Positions 37,533 to 50,612 of a DNA stretch of 64,000 nt are shown here, in pieces. Source of the stretch: Baylisascaris procyonis (Eukaryota; Nematoda; Chromadorea; Rhabditida; Ascarididae). The translations under genes were made by a program, and so were the position numbers. The stretch covers positions 2,002,001-2,066,000 of the forward strand of contig JAZARR010000212.1 in the NCBI GenBank assembly GCA_037389465.1, written 5' to 3'. The notes beneath the pieces were generated by a model that ran no database searches, was not told the origin of the DNA, and saw only the letters and a program-made list of their open reading frames with translations. Position 1 is the stretch's first letter. Every line of letters begins with the position of its first letter.

Positions 37533-40500
37533 TCACGCCGTCTCCTCCTCTGAAGATGACGCGAACAGATCCTCTGCACCGAGTGTCTTTATCATTTCGA
37601 TCATCGCGTCGGCAGCCAAATTTTGTCGATCTGCCCCAAATGACATCTTCGATAATGCTGAACGCACCTGGAATGGCCATTTAAGATGGAACAAACACGA
37701 ACGCACGTTCGCCAAACTCAATATCTGATGCCTCGCGTTGAGTGTTCGGGTGATGCGAACGAAGCTCGCCTTCTGCCTCTCGTCGAACTGCTGTTTAGAA
37801 CGGCTCCTGCTATTGCAGCGTATACATCCATCCCTGGGATCATAACCCATCTGTTAGCGACTTCACTAACATTAAGCATTAACACTTATTCATCCACCCG
37901 GTGGTCGGCATAAAAAATACCAATATTTTCATCATAACGGTTGCAATTCTGCGCCAAAGCTCAAGTCAGCGAATTGTTCGGAAATGCTGTTAGGAAGCGA
38001 ATATTCTTTACAGCGGGAAAAGGAGTGAAGCGGAAATGTCCTGTGATACAGCGTACAATGCCATTATCAAATGGTTGCGCGAAACGTGATGAAAAAACCC
38101 TGAATATCAGTATCACAAAAACGAATCAAAAATCATTAAATTCACTAGCCAAAATGGATGAGAAAAAGGAAAAAACCTGATCGAATTTAGTGGCGATATC
38201 GCTTATTTCGCTATTCTTGGCAGTGTTAGCATCCTTGCCGAAGAGTCCATCGATCATCGACTTAGCTAGTTCACTGAGCTCGTGATTCGCTACTTGGCCA
38301 TCGTTGTGTTGCACATTTGATGGCTGTACTTCACTGACGTGACTGCAGTGTGGCTTTTGCTGGATTTCATTAAATTCTGCATTGTTAGCTTCTGAGACTG
38401 TCACCAATGTATTTCCACTCATCTCCCTTTTGGTAGCACTACTCTCAGCACATACGAATTCGCCATACTCGTCCTCAGATTTCGTTGTCTTTGCCTTCTT
38501 CTTCTTCTTCTGCAAACATAAACTAATTATTTTCAGTGCTAATGCAAACATTATAACTTTTCGACAAGCTTTGAGGAGGATTCAACAATAAGTGTTCACT
38601 TTACCGATTGAGGACTACAATTATTTAGCGGGCGATCCCTTGGAATACTTTTGTTGATACAGGCGTGCGTTATTATGTGGATGCAGTGAAAGAATCAACG
38701 GGCGACGACAGCAAATACCTCGCATTTAAAGAGGCCCATCAAGCCCTCTTTGAAGCCTTACGCTAATGACGAGTGAAGAAGTACACCAAGTTAGCTGGCA
38801 AGGCACGCATTCTGCAAATTTCTTTGACCATGAGGATGAAACATGAACATACAGCAAACATAGTGCACGATGTCAATGACTTGATTATGAAATAAAAGCA
38901 CCTTCCTCGTACAATCTCCGTTCGAAGTTGGCTACATATGAAACTTGAATGTGATACTTTTGCGATCCCCAAATATTCAATTAACCTTTCTTGAGGAATT
39001 TCCGACTGCCTACACCTTCCAAACTTGTCTCGTTTCTCACCCACTCCCAACTGTCTCCCATTAAAAGCTAATCCCTTTCTGCCCGATCGTACAATCTTCC
39101 ATTATTATATTTATTTAAAACAAAGATTACTTCCAAGTTAATCCTGTTTGACGCCACGTGATGAATTTCACATTAATTTGGAGGAAGAGTCCAAAGAAAA
39201 AAGAAATATCGCTTTTGGCATCTTGCCGAATTCTGCTTCCACACCATGGCAAGTTTGATGTTCTGAAATTTTTTGAGGAAGCACTGGGAAGGATGTCTTT
39301 CTTCCCCCAATTGCCCAATACTTCAAAGCTCGAAGGTGAGGGATTTTGTTCCCTTTTGTTTGTGATGTCTACATTGTAAACGGTAATCCGTGAGCTCAGA
39401 GCGAAAGTAACGCATAAGCAGACAGATAAAGTCTGCTAAAGGAAAACACCCACAAGAAGCATGCAATAATTATGTCATTGAGTGATGTACAAATGCAAAA
39501 TGACAGCGAAAGAAATTGGAATGAAAACCTTCGATGAAGCAGAGGAATGGTTGCTAGTTGTGGCTGAGTTGTCAATCTCTTGCTTAAGGTACGCCAACAC
39601 ATCTTCACCAACGTCGGGAACGTCCTCATATACATCACTGAGCGACTGTCGAGGCCCTCCGAACATCTCTTCGATTAATCCTGAGAAAGGGTGCTTTCCC
39701 TGAGTTCTATTAGGTACGACAATATCATTGCTCATTCGGCGCTTCATTTTTCACCACAGCGGAAAAGCTACTTTTGTAGGTAAACTATTTCGAAACAGGT
39801 ATGGAATATTGTTACCGTAGTGACTGTTGGTTTCCTCTCAAAATTGCAGTTTATCCACTCTCTTCGAGTTATCAGGACCAATCACATCTCTCTTAATTGC
39901 GAATCACCGGCAAGCAGGTACCTATACGTTCACATGGTATCGCCATCAACGCTTGAAAGTGCTTCCAAAGACTTCAAACAATTTGCTAATAGCGCTATTC
40001 ATATTAAAAAATGTGTAGGTAACCAGTTGTTTATTTTTGTACAGGAATAAATTTGTACTCATTAAATAAGAAACGAACTGCAGTCTTCTTCGCTTACAAC
40101 TTCCTCATCGACGCTCTTCATCGTCAGTCGACGTGTCAGATCGACCAAGTTGTATGGATTCTCTTTCAGAACTTTTCCTGCCCATTTAGCCGATTCAAGC
40201 ACCTGAACCAATTCCTCCATCTCTTATCTAATCAGTGCAATTCTCACTTTTGTTGATTCAGTTTTGATCGATTAAAGCCTTAAACGACACAAAAAGCTAT
40301 GACTTATGAAGAGGAAAACTATTAAAAATAATTTCGCAAATGAATGTTCATAAGCTAATCATAATTAGTAACACAGTCAATGATATCAATTGCTCCAAAC
40401 TCTATTGCCTCAATAAACACAAATGTTGCTTCATCCCCAAGCAATGATCATCGTTTCATCTACTCTGTTTCTGACCTCTCGAAAAAACCTAGCAAAGCCT

Positions 40501-43500
40501 AATCACTTACAAAAAAAAAGTGACCATCTTATCGAAAAAAATATGATCACGATTCATCTACATCCCGTTCGCAGCCTTTATATTTCGTAAGTCTGTTCTA
40601 CAATTTATTCGACAATCATTATTTACAAAGATAGTAATCGATATGAAAATCAAATAAAACTTTCAGATAGGAAATTTACCTGTCGAATGCGCGCTATTCC
40701 ATGAAGTTCTGCATACTCATGTAACTGCAGCAGTGTCTTCTAAAAAAAATGTAAAAAATTCTATGAAAGAAAGAAAGCATCAATTGAAATCTTTTAGAAG
40801 AAATTTCATTTTTTGGTTAATCAAAAATGTCTTCTTGAAAATATATTTTCAATTAACTATCATCGCACCATAATCAGCAAAGAAAGAAAACAAAGTCCAA
40901 TACAGGATGTATATTCAATCGGTTGCGCGTTGTACGAATTTCTTTCGGACACCTTTATTATCAGAATGCACTGGAAATTCCCGCACCCTTTAATTATCAA
41001 TATTTTATGCATTTAAGAGTTGCCTGTTTTTGCGCAATTTTTTAGTTAGGTGAAGCTCGTAGCACAGCCAACTTCAGTTTACTTTGAATCTTCGATGATA
41101 ATTATGCGTACGAGGGGGGATGAAGGCAATATAAGCGGGCGAATTCGAAACCAACTCATCGAGCCTATTCGAAAGGAACGTGGATTCGAACTCAGTACTT
41201 TCCACTTGAAATGACTGAACTGTCCACTCAACTAATTAAATATCCGATATAATTGACTTTGATCAGCTCAACGAAGCAATTGCTTGTTTGCCGAAAAATC
41301 GACACTTTCATCAATCTGCACGCAATGCTTCTATCAAATTCCTTCACTTTGACGATTAAATTTGGAGATGATCACTGCGAACAATGCTTCGCAAAAGGAT
41401 GAAAGTGGGCGAAGTGTTACTTAAAAACATCAAAAAACCTTATCACCTCAGCCGTTATCCACCACTGGGAAAAATGGGAAGGTGGGAAAGCCGAAGGGAG
41501 ATAGGTGGGGAAGAGAGGAAGAATTCCTCTCTCTAGCTACGGACCTGATCTGTAGACCGATACCTCATCCGGGTTGAGTTCGATAAGCTCGAACTCTTCC
41601 ATTATGCAGAAGTTCAGAAGGACATCCGACCATTCGGAATCTCGGTCCAACCGGTCGCAGACCATTACCTTAAAAACGATAAGGGTGTTTGTTCCACTTC
41701 AATATAACTTCCTCCCTTTCCTCCCTCCTCTTAAAATAACTTACTACTTCGAAATGCAATGAGATGTGCCAATTATATAAAAAAGTCATTTAAAGGAACG
41801 GGTAAATTCAGGTCTCAAGAAGCAAAAAACAATCGACAGTTCTTTCATCAAAATTTTAACGACCAATGTGTACGCCAACCAAATAACCAGTTGCAGCAAC
41901 GTCCTATTTCAATTGCGATAGCACTGTGGATCGCCGCAATACAAGGTTGGAATTTGACGCTTAGAACTGTATTGTAAAAAATGACCATACCATTCGCAGC
42001 TCGTTCGTAAATGCCCTCCGAATTAAATGATGCATCTGCCAATCAGCTTTACAGTGATTTGTCGCTATAGATTAGGATGCCAATAATAATTCAGTTGCAT
42101 TGCGCACGACGAAATGCCTACTTGAGGACTCACGATTTGCACACAGTTGCAGAGAAAATATTGCGCAGTGATCAAAAATGACTCCATATTTTCATATTTA
42201 TATATTACTACTCATTCGCATTGCAAGTACCGATTGTTAGTATAACGGCCTTAGGCATCAAACAAATACGATATGACTTGTTCAATGATTACACGAGTTT
42301 AACCGCAATTTGATGAACAAACATTGCGGAAGCAGTAAGCAACACGAAAAAACCATAAGAACCTGCACATCGGCTTGCCATAGATCGATTCCCTTCTTTA
42401 ACTCGTCGAGTGCTCCGAGGTCACCTCCGAATTTAAAAATAACAGCACCAATTTCAGCGTTGATATTGTCGGCGTCCCACACGGATGCACTTTTCACATC
42501 CTCGAAACTATGCACTTGTACCGTTGCAGTATAGTATTTATTATCGAGTAGCATCTCCCTTGTCGTATTATCTCGCGAGTCCAGCTGCTCACCTGAACAG
42601 CAATCATCCACACTTCTTCAACCCCCTTTTGATGACAAAATCCTTCTCTGCCAAACTTTGGTTAGGGATGAAAGATGGAGAAAAAGAAGCGAGAGTGAAG
42701 TTAGGAATGCAAGCTTATCATAAAACTGCGATAATTACATACCGGAAAATAAAGTTTGAAGAAGGAATCTTTTCGACAAGATTTCGGCAAATAACGTCAA
42801 TTCAAAAAATGGAGAGTAGAAAAGACTGGTCTGATATAAAAGCTTATCAATGAAAATGTAGCACTCTTCTATGTCAAGAAATTGGCGATAAGCTGAACCC
42901 ATCGAAAATGCTGATTTTGGTTATATACTAATGTAAATGAGATGTCCAGACCATTCACAGCTGCAAGCACCATACATTTTGATGGAATAGCTGCCAGCTG
43001 TTGTGAGCGTGAAAGCCACCTCCTCCCCGGCCCGCCCCCACCTCCGTTTATCCTTTCAATTTAGACATATGTTATAGCATTCAACAATCGGTAGGGCTAA
43101 TAAATTAATAATCGATCGAATGAAATCGGGAAAATCTGACGTGAAATGTAGGTTTTATTGCATCAGCATAAGAAGTCATATTAAAACGATGAATTTCAAT
43201 ATCCTTACTGCATTTTCAGCTCACAAAAATTTACCTTTATATCACAACTCTTGACAAGCTGATTAAGAAATAGCACACCTGCATTATCCGACATAATTCA
43301 AAGTAAAAAAAAAACATATTTTAACCGTTTCCAAAGCTCTACCATGAATAAAAACCAACCGTATACCAGAAAACCTGTAAAAGCAGAAAAAAAAAACGAG
43401 CGAAGGTAAATTTACCGACAAGTGCATCGAGTATAGTGTGATCACAATCGGCAATCAGCAAAGCAACCGCTGGTCCACTCTCTGCCTCGCCGTTATTCTC

Positions 43501-43503
43501 CAT
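37533..43503 (-). CDS. AAGAB: Alpha- and gamma-adaptin-binding protein p34 (AAGAB)
   Basis: Cytosolic chaperone that in animals binds AP-1 gamma and AP-2 alpha subunits during adaptor assembly. Eight minus-strand exons: 43503-43416, 42592-42363, 41668-41564, 40739-40680, 40202-40098, 39699-39529, 38509-38177, 37667-37533; 408 residues, in phase throughout. Matching features: ALLIADCDHTILDALVG at the N-terminus (human PCALVTSCSS region), DNKYYTATVQV (human DNKYYSADINL), VMVCDRLDRD then FELIELNPDE (human MILVCDRVSED and FELVELSPEE), and a C-terminus ending LFASSSEEETA (human GLSSDEEH). The first half is the Rab-like pseudoGTPase domain, the end the dimerisation helices. It is about 90 residues longer than human (315), mainly from a lysine- and serine-rich linker in the 333-nt exon. 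The ATG at 43503 is preceded by TTTTAG ending at 43521, 17 nt upstream, a likely trans-splice site. The donor of exon 5 could be 3 nt earlier. Confidence 0.87.
41173..41241 (-). repeat. tRNA-like sequence with A- and B-box (possible SINE head)
   Basis: On the minus strand TAGTTGAGTGG (41234-41224) resembles a pol III A box and GAGTTCGAATCC (41193-41182) a B box, spaced as in a tRNA. The T-arm and acceptor stem do not pair, so it is not a functional tRNA. It lies in an AAGAB intron. It may be a decayed tRNA-derived SINE or chance. Confidence 0.3.
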
Positions 43504-43520
43504 TACTGTGTAACAACTCA

Positions 43521-43526
43521 CTAAAA
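43521..43526 (-). promoter_or_regulatory. Probable trans-splice acceptor of AAGAB
   Basis: Minus-strand TTTTAG immediately before a 17-nt leader and the ATG at 43503. No upstream exon in phase was found. Confidence 0.45.
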
Positions 43527-46500
43527 CCTTTATTTTATTGCTTAACGAGATGCATCACTACATGTACGATCGCATACTGTTGAACAAGACATAAAATACA
43601 AAGCTCAGCAACCAATTATGCACAAGATGGATGAAACAAAAACAGGATGCAACAGAGTGGACAAGGTTGTAGGTATGACGAATAAGTGCATAACACATTT
43701 TACACAAATCGTTGCAACTTATAAATCAAGACTGGTTTCAACAGTCTGTCACAGCTATAATATACTCGCGGTAGCGGTACTGTAATAAAATATACGATAG
43801 GAAGACCTATCAACAACAGAGTGCTCAAAGTGTTATCCAACGGCCCACTGTAAAGAAAAATAAAACCTAATCATGGCAGGCTTGATGGCCTATATAATGA
43901 CTTAATCTTTAACAACTGAAAAAAACTTCATTCCGAACTGACTTTAGTACAGTGATCATGAATCACCTGTAACAACCACCGGTAGCGAGTGGCAACATCT
44001 GCGCCACTACCCATTTGCCACCTCCACTGTCTGCAAAACGCTCATCACCTACCTGCACCAACTCTACTATGTCACCAATAATTGGCACGAGATGTGCGGT
44101 TGCCGCAAACTATCTGTATCAAATGTATAATGTGCATCAATTACTTATATCATCTGCACAATATCCACCATTCACTTGTACTAGTACCTGAATATTCATC
44201 ACTCACCTGTGCCAACCGTACGGAGTTTACCAACGGCTGTAAAAAGTTCACCAATTGTGTGCACCGCTAATAAATCCTTTACCGATCAGCCGCAGCAACT
44301 ACAGACTGTTCACCAACGATTTGCATCAAATATACAAAGTGTTAGTGGTGCAGCCAAATGACAGACATCAGAACAGTGATGCAGGTGAATGGTAAAGATC
44401 TTGTTACAGATATGTTTGGAAAGTGGGCAATAGACGACTGGTACAGATGCCTAATGGATACCGCACAAGCTGGTGGCGATTGAACATCTTACCGATATCA
44501 GGTAAGGGCGGCTGATGAATTCAAAAAAGGAGAGAGTGCAGCTGAGTGACTAACATTGCAAAAACAATAGCGGTAGCTAGTGAACACCGAGCCAAAGCAC
44601 TGACTACCGATGAACGGTATATGCGTTGTATCGGTGAATACTGCAAAATTTATCAATGACTCAAAATGAGAACAGATGGCTGCTGATTATTGGCATCGAT
44701 CACTTGTAGACGTTTTACTTGAAAAAATGTCGAATTTATTAAGTACTGCTTTGAGTGAAGACAAGATAAAGTGATTTATGAGCCCAACTTCACCACTAAA
44801 CATTGCTCGGCTGAATTCTCCTCCACGTGATGCAATTCGGCTTGTGGTCATACCCTTAACCTAAATCATGTGTTCCCCATCGCTTGACTGTTACCTGTAC
44901 CTGGATTTATGCTCATAGAAATACTGCAACTTAACCTGCAAAAGATGCAAGCATGTGAACTCATGGAAGCGAACCATGTATCGAACACTCCGCCCTCAAT
45001 GGGCAGCTATTGTTCGAAATCCAACGTGCAATGAAACGAACAACTCTCATGATGGTTGAAGACTATGGATACAAGCACATAAAGAGACGGCAGAGGATAT
45101 AAGAAACGGAAAAATATCATGTGATAGTCTATTAGTCTAGTTACTAATAAACATAGCGTTAACGTTCGCATTCAATTCGAAATGCCAGGTGTTCAGGTAT
45201 TCGTTGTGAGACTCGAATAAGATATTGCAGCTAAAAGATATCTTCTTTTCGTCATCATAGGCGATCGAAACTCGATCTTCATCAACGAGATTAAGGAAGT
45301 GTTAGAGGTGATTGGTTGATTCAATACAGAAGGAGGAGAACAAGGTCTTTACTGAATTGAGGAAAATAAATAGAACTGCACGAAGTTCAGTAAAATATTT
45401 ATATGCAATAGAGGGACAAGAAAAAAGGAATCATTTTTTTATTAATCTCATAGATGAAGTTTTATTCAGAGAGCAAAGAAAGCTGTTAAAATTACCCTAT
45501 AAAATAATGCTTCATAAGAATTGTGTTTAGAGGAAAAACAACGAAGGCATATTTGATAAAAACAAACGAGAAATGAGAGCAAAAGAAATAGAACAATGCA
45601 TAATATTAAAAGAAAGATATAAATGGCACGATGAATATATGACAAGATGCAGATCAATCTCATCTAAGGGAAACATTTCTTACTTCTACAACTATCGAAG
45701 ATGGTTTATTTCACACATTCAACAATCTACTTTGAAAGCAATTCAAAACAATGTTGCAGAAGGTAATTCTCCTCTTTAGTTGATATCGATGTTCGTGTCA
45801 TTCATTTGCCGCAGCAAATCAAAACAAACCCTCGAAAGCAATATCAAAAGGGTGTCGAACAATTCTGAAGCAATGTTATAAATTGGCCTTAACACAACGG
45901 TTTTTTGACGATTCAATATACTTGTATCGGTTGAACAATTAAATAAATGTGACAGAGGGGTTCGTGGTGCAAGAGGAAATATGAAACGATGAAACGATGG
46001 AATAGCTCAATCAGAGACTGGGATATCTAACTTTAAAAGATAACAATAAACGCTATCGTTAGAATAAAATGACTCCAACATGAAGACAGCATCGTTGAAA
46101 ACATCAACAACGCATCACTTGTTTGCTGTCAATTAAGTACATAGCTTTTATGTTGTTTCTAAAGTTTAGCACTGCAATGGAAAAAGGCTATGCTTTTGGG
46201 AGACAACGCCCACTTTTCGAGGAAAAACCTTGGTGGATTTTTAGTATTGATTCTTAGTATTTAGTATTTTTAGTATTTTGGTATTTTGGCACCTCATCAT
46301 TTCTCGGAATTGTCCTGTTTAGCTGCAATATCAAATTGGATACCGTAAGAGTGGAACCACCCTGACTGGCATCTCTTTTTCCCAGTCAGTCCAAATTTCA
46401 TGACATGCGAATGTTCGCAATAAAATGGGAAGCGTAAACGAAGTCTGCCTGAAACGCTGCAATTTATTTGACTTTATAGATGTGGTAACATTGCCATCTC

Positions 46501-46620
46501 TGTACAGTTAGGTGGTAAACGTTGAGAGCACGTGAACGCCGCTTTGCCCGTTACGCTACAAAGACCGGAGAACAAAATGGGCGTGGTTTCGCCGGTTTCA
46601 TTATAGTGCATTGACCTTAA
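43527..46620. other. Spacer between divergent AAGAB and TMEM14 genes
   Basis: Presumed promoters of both genes. Includes the repeat field at 43970-44660. AT-rich open frames at 45312-45530 and 45573-45779 are lysine/isoleucine-rich, with no motif I recognise. No gene is called. Confidence 0.4.
43970..44660. repeat. Degenerate CACC / GGTG repeat field
   Basis: From 43970 to about 44340 the motif TTCACCAA or TGCACCAA recurs irregularly every 20-35 bp. From about 44340 to 44650 the complementary forms (GGTGCAG, GGTGAATGG) recur. The arrangement resembles a decayed inverted or fold-back repeat. A related phrase, CACCTGTGCCAACC, appears again at about 53469. Confidence 0.4.
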
Positions 46621-46628
46621 GTTGTGCG

Positions 46629-46636
46629 TTGTTTTA
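46629..46636 (+). promoter_or_regulatory. Probable trans-splice acceptor of TMEM14
   Basis: GTTTTAG ends at 46636, 7 nt before the ATG at 46644; a leader this short is typical of spliced-leader addition in nematodes. Confidence 0.5.
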
Positions 46637-46643
46637 GTTTGAG

Positions 46644-49600
46644 ATGGGAGATCTGGTTGGACTCATCTATGCAGGTGTGATTATCACGGGAGGTGTTATT
46701 GGCTATGTGAAAGCAGGTAACATTTGCCTTTGTTCTTTTCCTTTTTAGTAGCTCTTAAGCTGATAAATCAATCCGTGACGTTATAGAAAATTGTCTCATG
46801 GAGGAATTTGCTCCGCTGAGGTTCGAATTAACTGCCGATTGCGAAAACACCCAGGCTAATGCGCCACGTTTTTGCGGGTCTGATTGTTTTAAGTGTATGA
46901 ATTTTACAGCTCACACTTTTTCCCCGCAGCACGGCAACAAACGGAGGCATCTTACAAATTGCGAAAAGGATCGTTATGATCGCATGGCGTTCCTTCATCC
47001 CTTTTTGAACTGATTTATCCACTTCTGGTTTTTTCATTATATCATTTTCCTCTCAAATTGGATGAAGTCGTTTAGGAAAAAGCTCAGCAGGGTTCCTCTG
47101 AGTGATTTCCGGGACCACCGTACAGTTTCATTTATTTTTTGATTGGTAACGCTAGACGTGGTTGTGGTTGAGCTAGGTTGCGACCTCCGCAACAACAAGA
47201 ATATTGTTTTTTAAATAATGTTGAGAAAATTTCATATTTTTGAGGAAGTACCGCCTCATTGGCCTCTGGATTGGCTTTCGGTGCCGTGCTTGGTTATAGC
47301 GCACATACAAACAACACTGCGCTCCTTCTTTGTATGTTTTCTGTATTCATTCATTTATGCAACGCCGCCTTCTTCCTCTCTTACCATCTTATTTCCTTTT
47401 TCTCATTAATAGAGACGTTATCATTTTGGAATGGAAGGCAGCACTGAATGCATCTTATATAGAAAGTGAATAACTTCAAATTGCTGAAATCATTGCGAAT
47501 GGGCAATTCTGAACCAAATATATATGAACAGATAACGGCGCAGCAATATGTTGTCCATTAATAACTTTACGACTCTGCATCACCGAACTCGGTCATATAA
47601 CGAGCTAGGCAGATAGACAAACGGGCATAGATTCAGGTAAGCGGAGTGACAGACACATCGTCGTAGATGCAAAGAAAATAGGGTCTGGTGAGACGCGCAG
47701 GCAGAACAGCAACTCCACAGTGGCTGATATCGTTGGTGGAGATTGCAATTTCTGAAGGGGATAATAGGACAGAAATCTTTTCCCAAATATTTTAGGAATT
47801 GACTCCCGTAGCTTCGCTAAAAAGTATTGCACCAACGTTTCGTCAAATGAGGCTAGTCGTGATCGCCGGATCCCTATCGCGCTTTGTGCACAAGTGAATT
47901 GTAGGTGCCTGACGGAAGGTGATACCGATAACGAAAAAAAAATACTTCGCGAACCGAAACCTGAACGCTATCTTTCATGTTAGCACGTGCAGAAGTTCTA
48001 CATTTGGTTTAATTGAAAGAGTGAATAAAAGCGAAGGTGGAGTTTGTGCGAGCAGTGAGTTCTTTATGCTCATGGGGCTAGTTGAGCATTCGTAGTGGGG
48101 CCGAGATCGCGGCATTCACCTGAATGTGAGAGGATAAGAAGGCAAGCTCTTTGCGAAGCATCATCTCTAGTGCTTTCCACTAATCATAAATTTCACTCCC
48201 AAACAAACCAGGATAGGAGTCTAACAACCTCCACTAGTCATAAAAGGTGCGACACCTTCTGTGAAAGGTACTACACTCACAGGAGGTTCGCTTTACAAAA
48301 GAAAGTGTTCCAACACGAGCAACACTAGGGCTGAATCTGAGAAAAAGCTAACTCAACTGGTGGGCTGGATTAGGAAGCCAACCGCGCAGAACCCGTTGCA
48401 GTGGCGTGACCCCACCCCGCTACCGCAAGAAGGTTGTAGATAGTACTTTATAGCTCCAGAAATCCTGCCATAGGATCGGCATATAACGGCTTGGAATTTA
48501 AGAGCGTTTAGAATGCTTCTTTTGACGAGTTCGGGTTGCCGATGATTAATGGGCAGCCGCAGGGAATTTCGTTCGTCTTGGATCAGTAGCAACAGTGAAT
48601 GGAAATTGTGATAAAAAATGGCTCAATAAGTCGGAAAGCAACGATTTTATTCAGACTACATAGCTATCTCCGGTCGAACTAAATTCGAGGTAACATCAGA
48701 GATTAGTCTTCATAACGGCGATCGACTTACACTTACGTGCACATAGGCTTTTGCTAATAGACTTCACAAAAGGCTTGACGTAACCGAATGGGCTTTCATA
48801 CCTCCAGTTTTCACATTGACTAAAGAATAAGATCATTTGTACAGCTAATAGGGAGGAGGACTTCACAGTGATCTGGGAAAGCATCAGAAAAAGCACGGAG
48901 AAGGCCGTGGACTAATTGGCTGAAATAAGCGTAAATAATGGGACTTGAATGTTATACTTCAGATGGAAAATCCAACGAATTAGAATCGATTACGAGAATA
49001 CTATCGAAACTAATAAATGTTCACCGAGATTCAAAAAAAACCACCAAAATTCGCCTATATATCCGATCGCTAAGCGAATGTCGCATAGCGCATCAGAAAC
49101 TGGTTGAAGCAGTTACTAGTTCAGGTGGTCACCACTGCAGTGAATAAAAGACGAAAGCAACAACGACATGACGAATAATGAAAATATGCATGGGAAATTA
49201 GTTGTAATTAATGCCCGATCACATTCGACTGGCATCAATTGTGGGTAAGCGAATAAGTAAAGAAATGTCTTATTTGTTGATGCATTTGAATTCGCTTTAT
49301 TAATTTCCCAGTTCTTTCAGTAAGCAGTGCAACACTTGCTGTGCTAATGGGCATGAGGTTCTACAACAGTGGAAAGATAATGCCAGCTGGAGTGGTCACT
49401 GCACTAAGGTGACCATTTGCTAAGTTACACTTGAGCACTTGTTGACTTACTTGCTTTGTTATAAGTGCCCATTGATCGTTGTTGTGCATCTTACTCAGCT
49501 AACCGATTCCTCCACCGTACAACTTAATTGCACTACTTAAAATGCTCTTGTTGCTAACCGTAAACACTCATAATAATATCGAAATTGACAATAGTGGTAA

Positions 49601-50612
49601 TCATTGTTGTCGATATCTTTGGTGCCACACACTTCTCTACCTTCACAAGCTATAGACATTGCCTGAAAATGGCTTTATTAATCGCATTGCAGTGGTTTTT
49701 TTTTTTGGAATGAAAATAGAACTCGGAAGAAATGCATTTTCCCATCATTTGATTTCTTTCTTTAGCATATCTTCTTGGATATTGCAAATCCTTTTCCGTT
49801 ATTTTTATGAATCTTCAAATTTCATTCGCCGCCATAATCAGTGAAAAGCGCATTCACAATGGCAATGGAACATTGACGCCAGAAATCAGTATATTCGAAT
49901 TTATTTCTATCGGAGTTGTTTGAACTGGAGGGTCGCAAAGCTGTCAGAAATGACGTTCACTACCAATAACAAGACTTGCTGATTCAGTTTCGATACTTCA
50001 AGCCATATACGCCACCAAAATAGAGAAAAACCCCTTTCAAAGTGCATCTGCCTTAATTTGCATATGCGTGGGAGAGTTTTTTCGATTTAGATCACATCTC
50101 TTAAAATATAACAAAGATCAGTTTTTTCGATCTGTGCGCTGCCTTAGCTCTTCCATTGCTGTCCACTTGTTGATCAGTATTGATTGCTTGGGCACGGTCG
50201 TTGGTCGTATGAGATTGCAGGAATAGGTAAGAATGAACGGCACTGCAGTTTGATGGTATATCTTGCCAACTCCACGTTTTGCGTATTAAGTTCTCACCAG
50301 CAATTTTTTCCTGAAAAATCGCAACTCCAGTGGCATACTGGATCCGGATTATGAAATCGAATCTCCACTGCATCACTTCCGAAAGCGGAAGTGATGCAGT
50401 GGAGAATACACTGGAACTTCGGAATGGAGGAATATTGGTGCAACATTGGTGCGCATACATTGGTTAAAGAAATATCAAAGCGTTATCGTTTGTATTATTA
50501 GCGTTACACTTCATCGTTTTGCTGTTACGTTGTCTTATGCAACATTTATACCACCTTTGAGTATTTCAGCGTGGCAATGACGATCCGTTGTGTGATACGC
50601 ATGTTGAATTGA
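46644..50612 (+). CDS. TMEM14: TMEM14-family small membrane protein
   Basis: Small four-helix membrane protein; human TMEM14C is a mitochondrial inner-membrane protein needed for haem synthesis, though which human paralogue this corresponds to cannot be settled. Four exons, 46644-46716, 47245-47331, 49312-49408 and 50570-50612, join in phase to 99 residues (human TMEM14C has 112). Conserved segments: AGVIITGGVIGYVKAGS (human ASGGIIGYVKAGS), SLASGLAFGAVLGYSA, and MGMRFYNSGKIMPAGVV (human MGMRFYHSGKFMPAGLI). All four hydrophobic stretches are glycine- and alanine-rich. The acceptor of exon 2 is TTTTTGAG, which is weak. The last exon is only 13 residues and is the least certain part; it gives SVAMTIRCVIRMLN, similar in character to the human C-terminus. 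Confidence 0.85.
50362..50405. repeat. Perfect 20-bp inverted repeat with a 4-nt loop
   Basis: Arms 50362-50381 and 50386-50405 are exact reverse complements around AAAG. The arm begins TCTCCACTGCATCACTT. It lies in the last TMEM14 intron, about 160 nt before the final exon. Confidence 0.95.

Noticed and set aside
43970..44660. Regular-looking repeats considered as a CRISPR array
   Set aside because: Repeats are degenerate and irregularly spaced and the genome is eukaryotic.
45312..45779. Two adjacent open frames rich in Lys, Ile and Asn that read almost like protein
   Set aside because: The AT-rich composition alone explains the residue bias; there are no motifs, no splice sites of matching phase and no family that I recognise.
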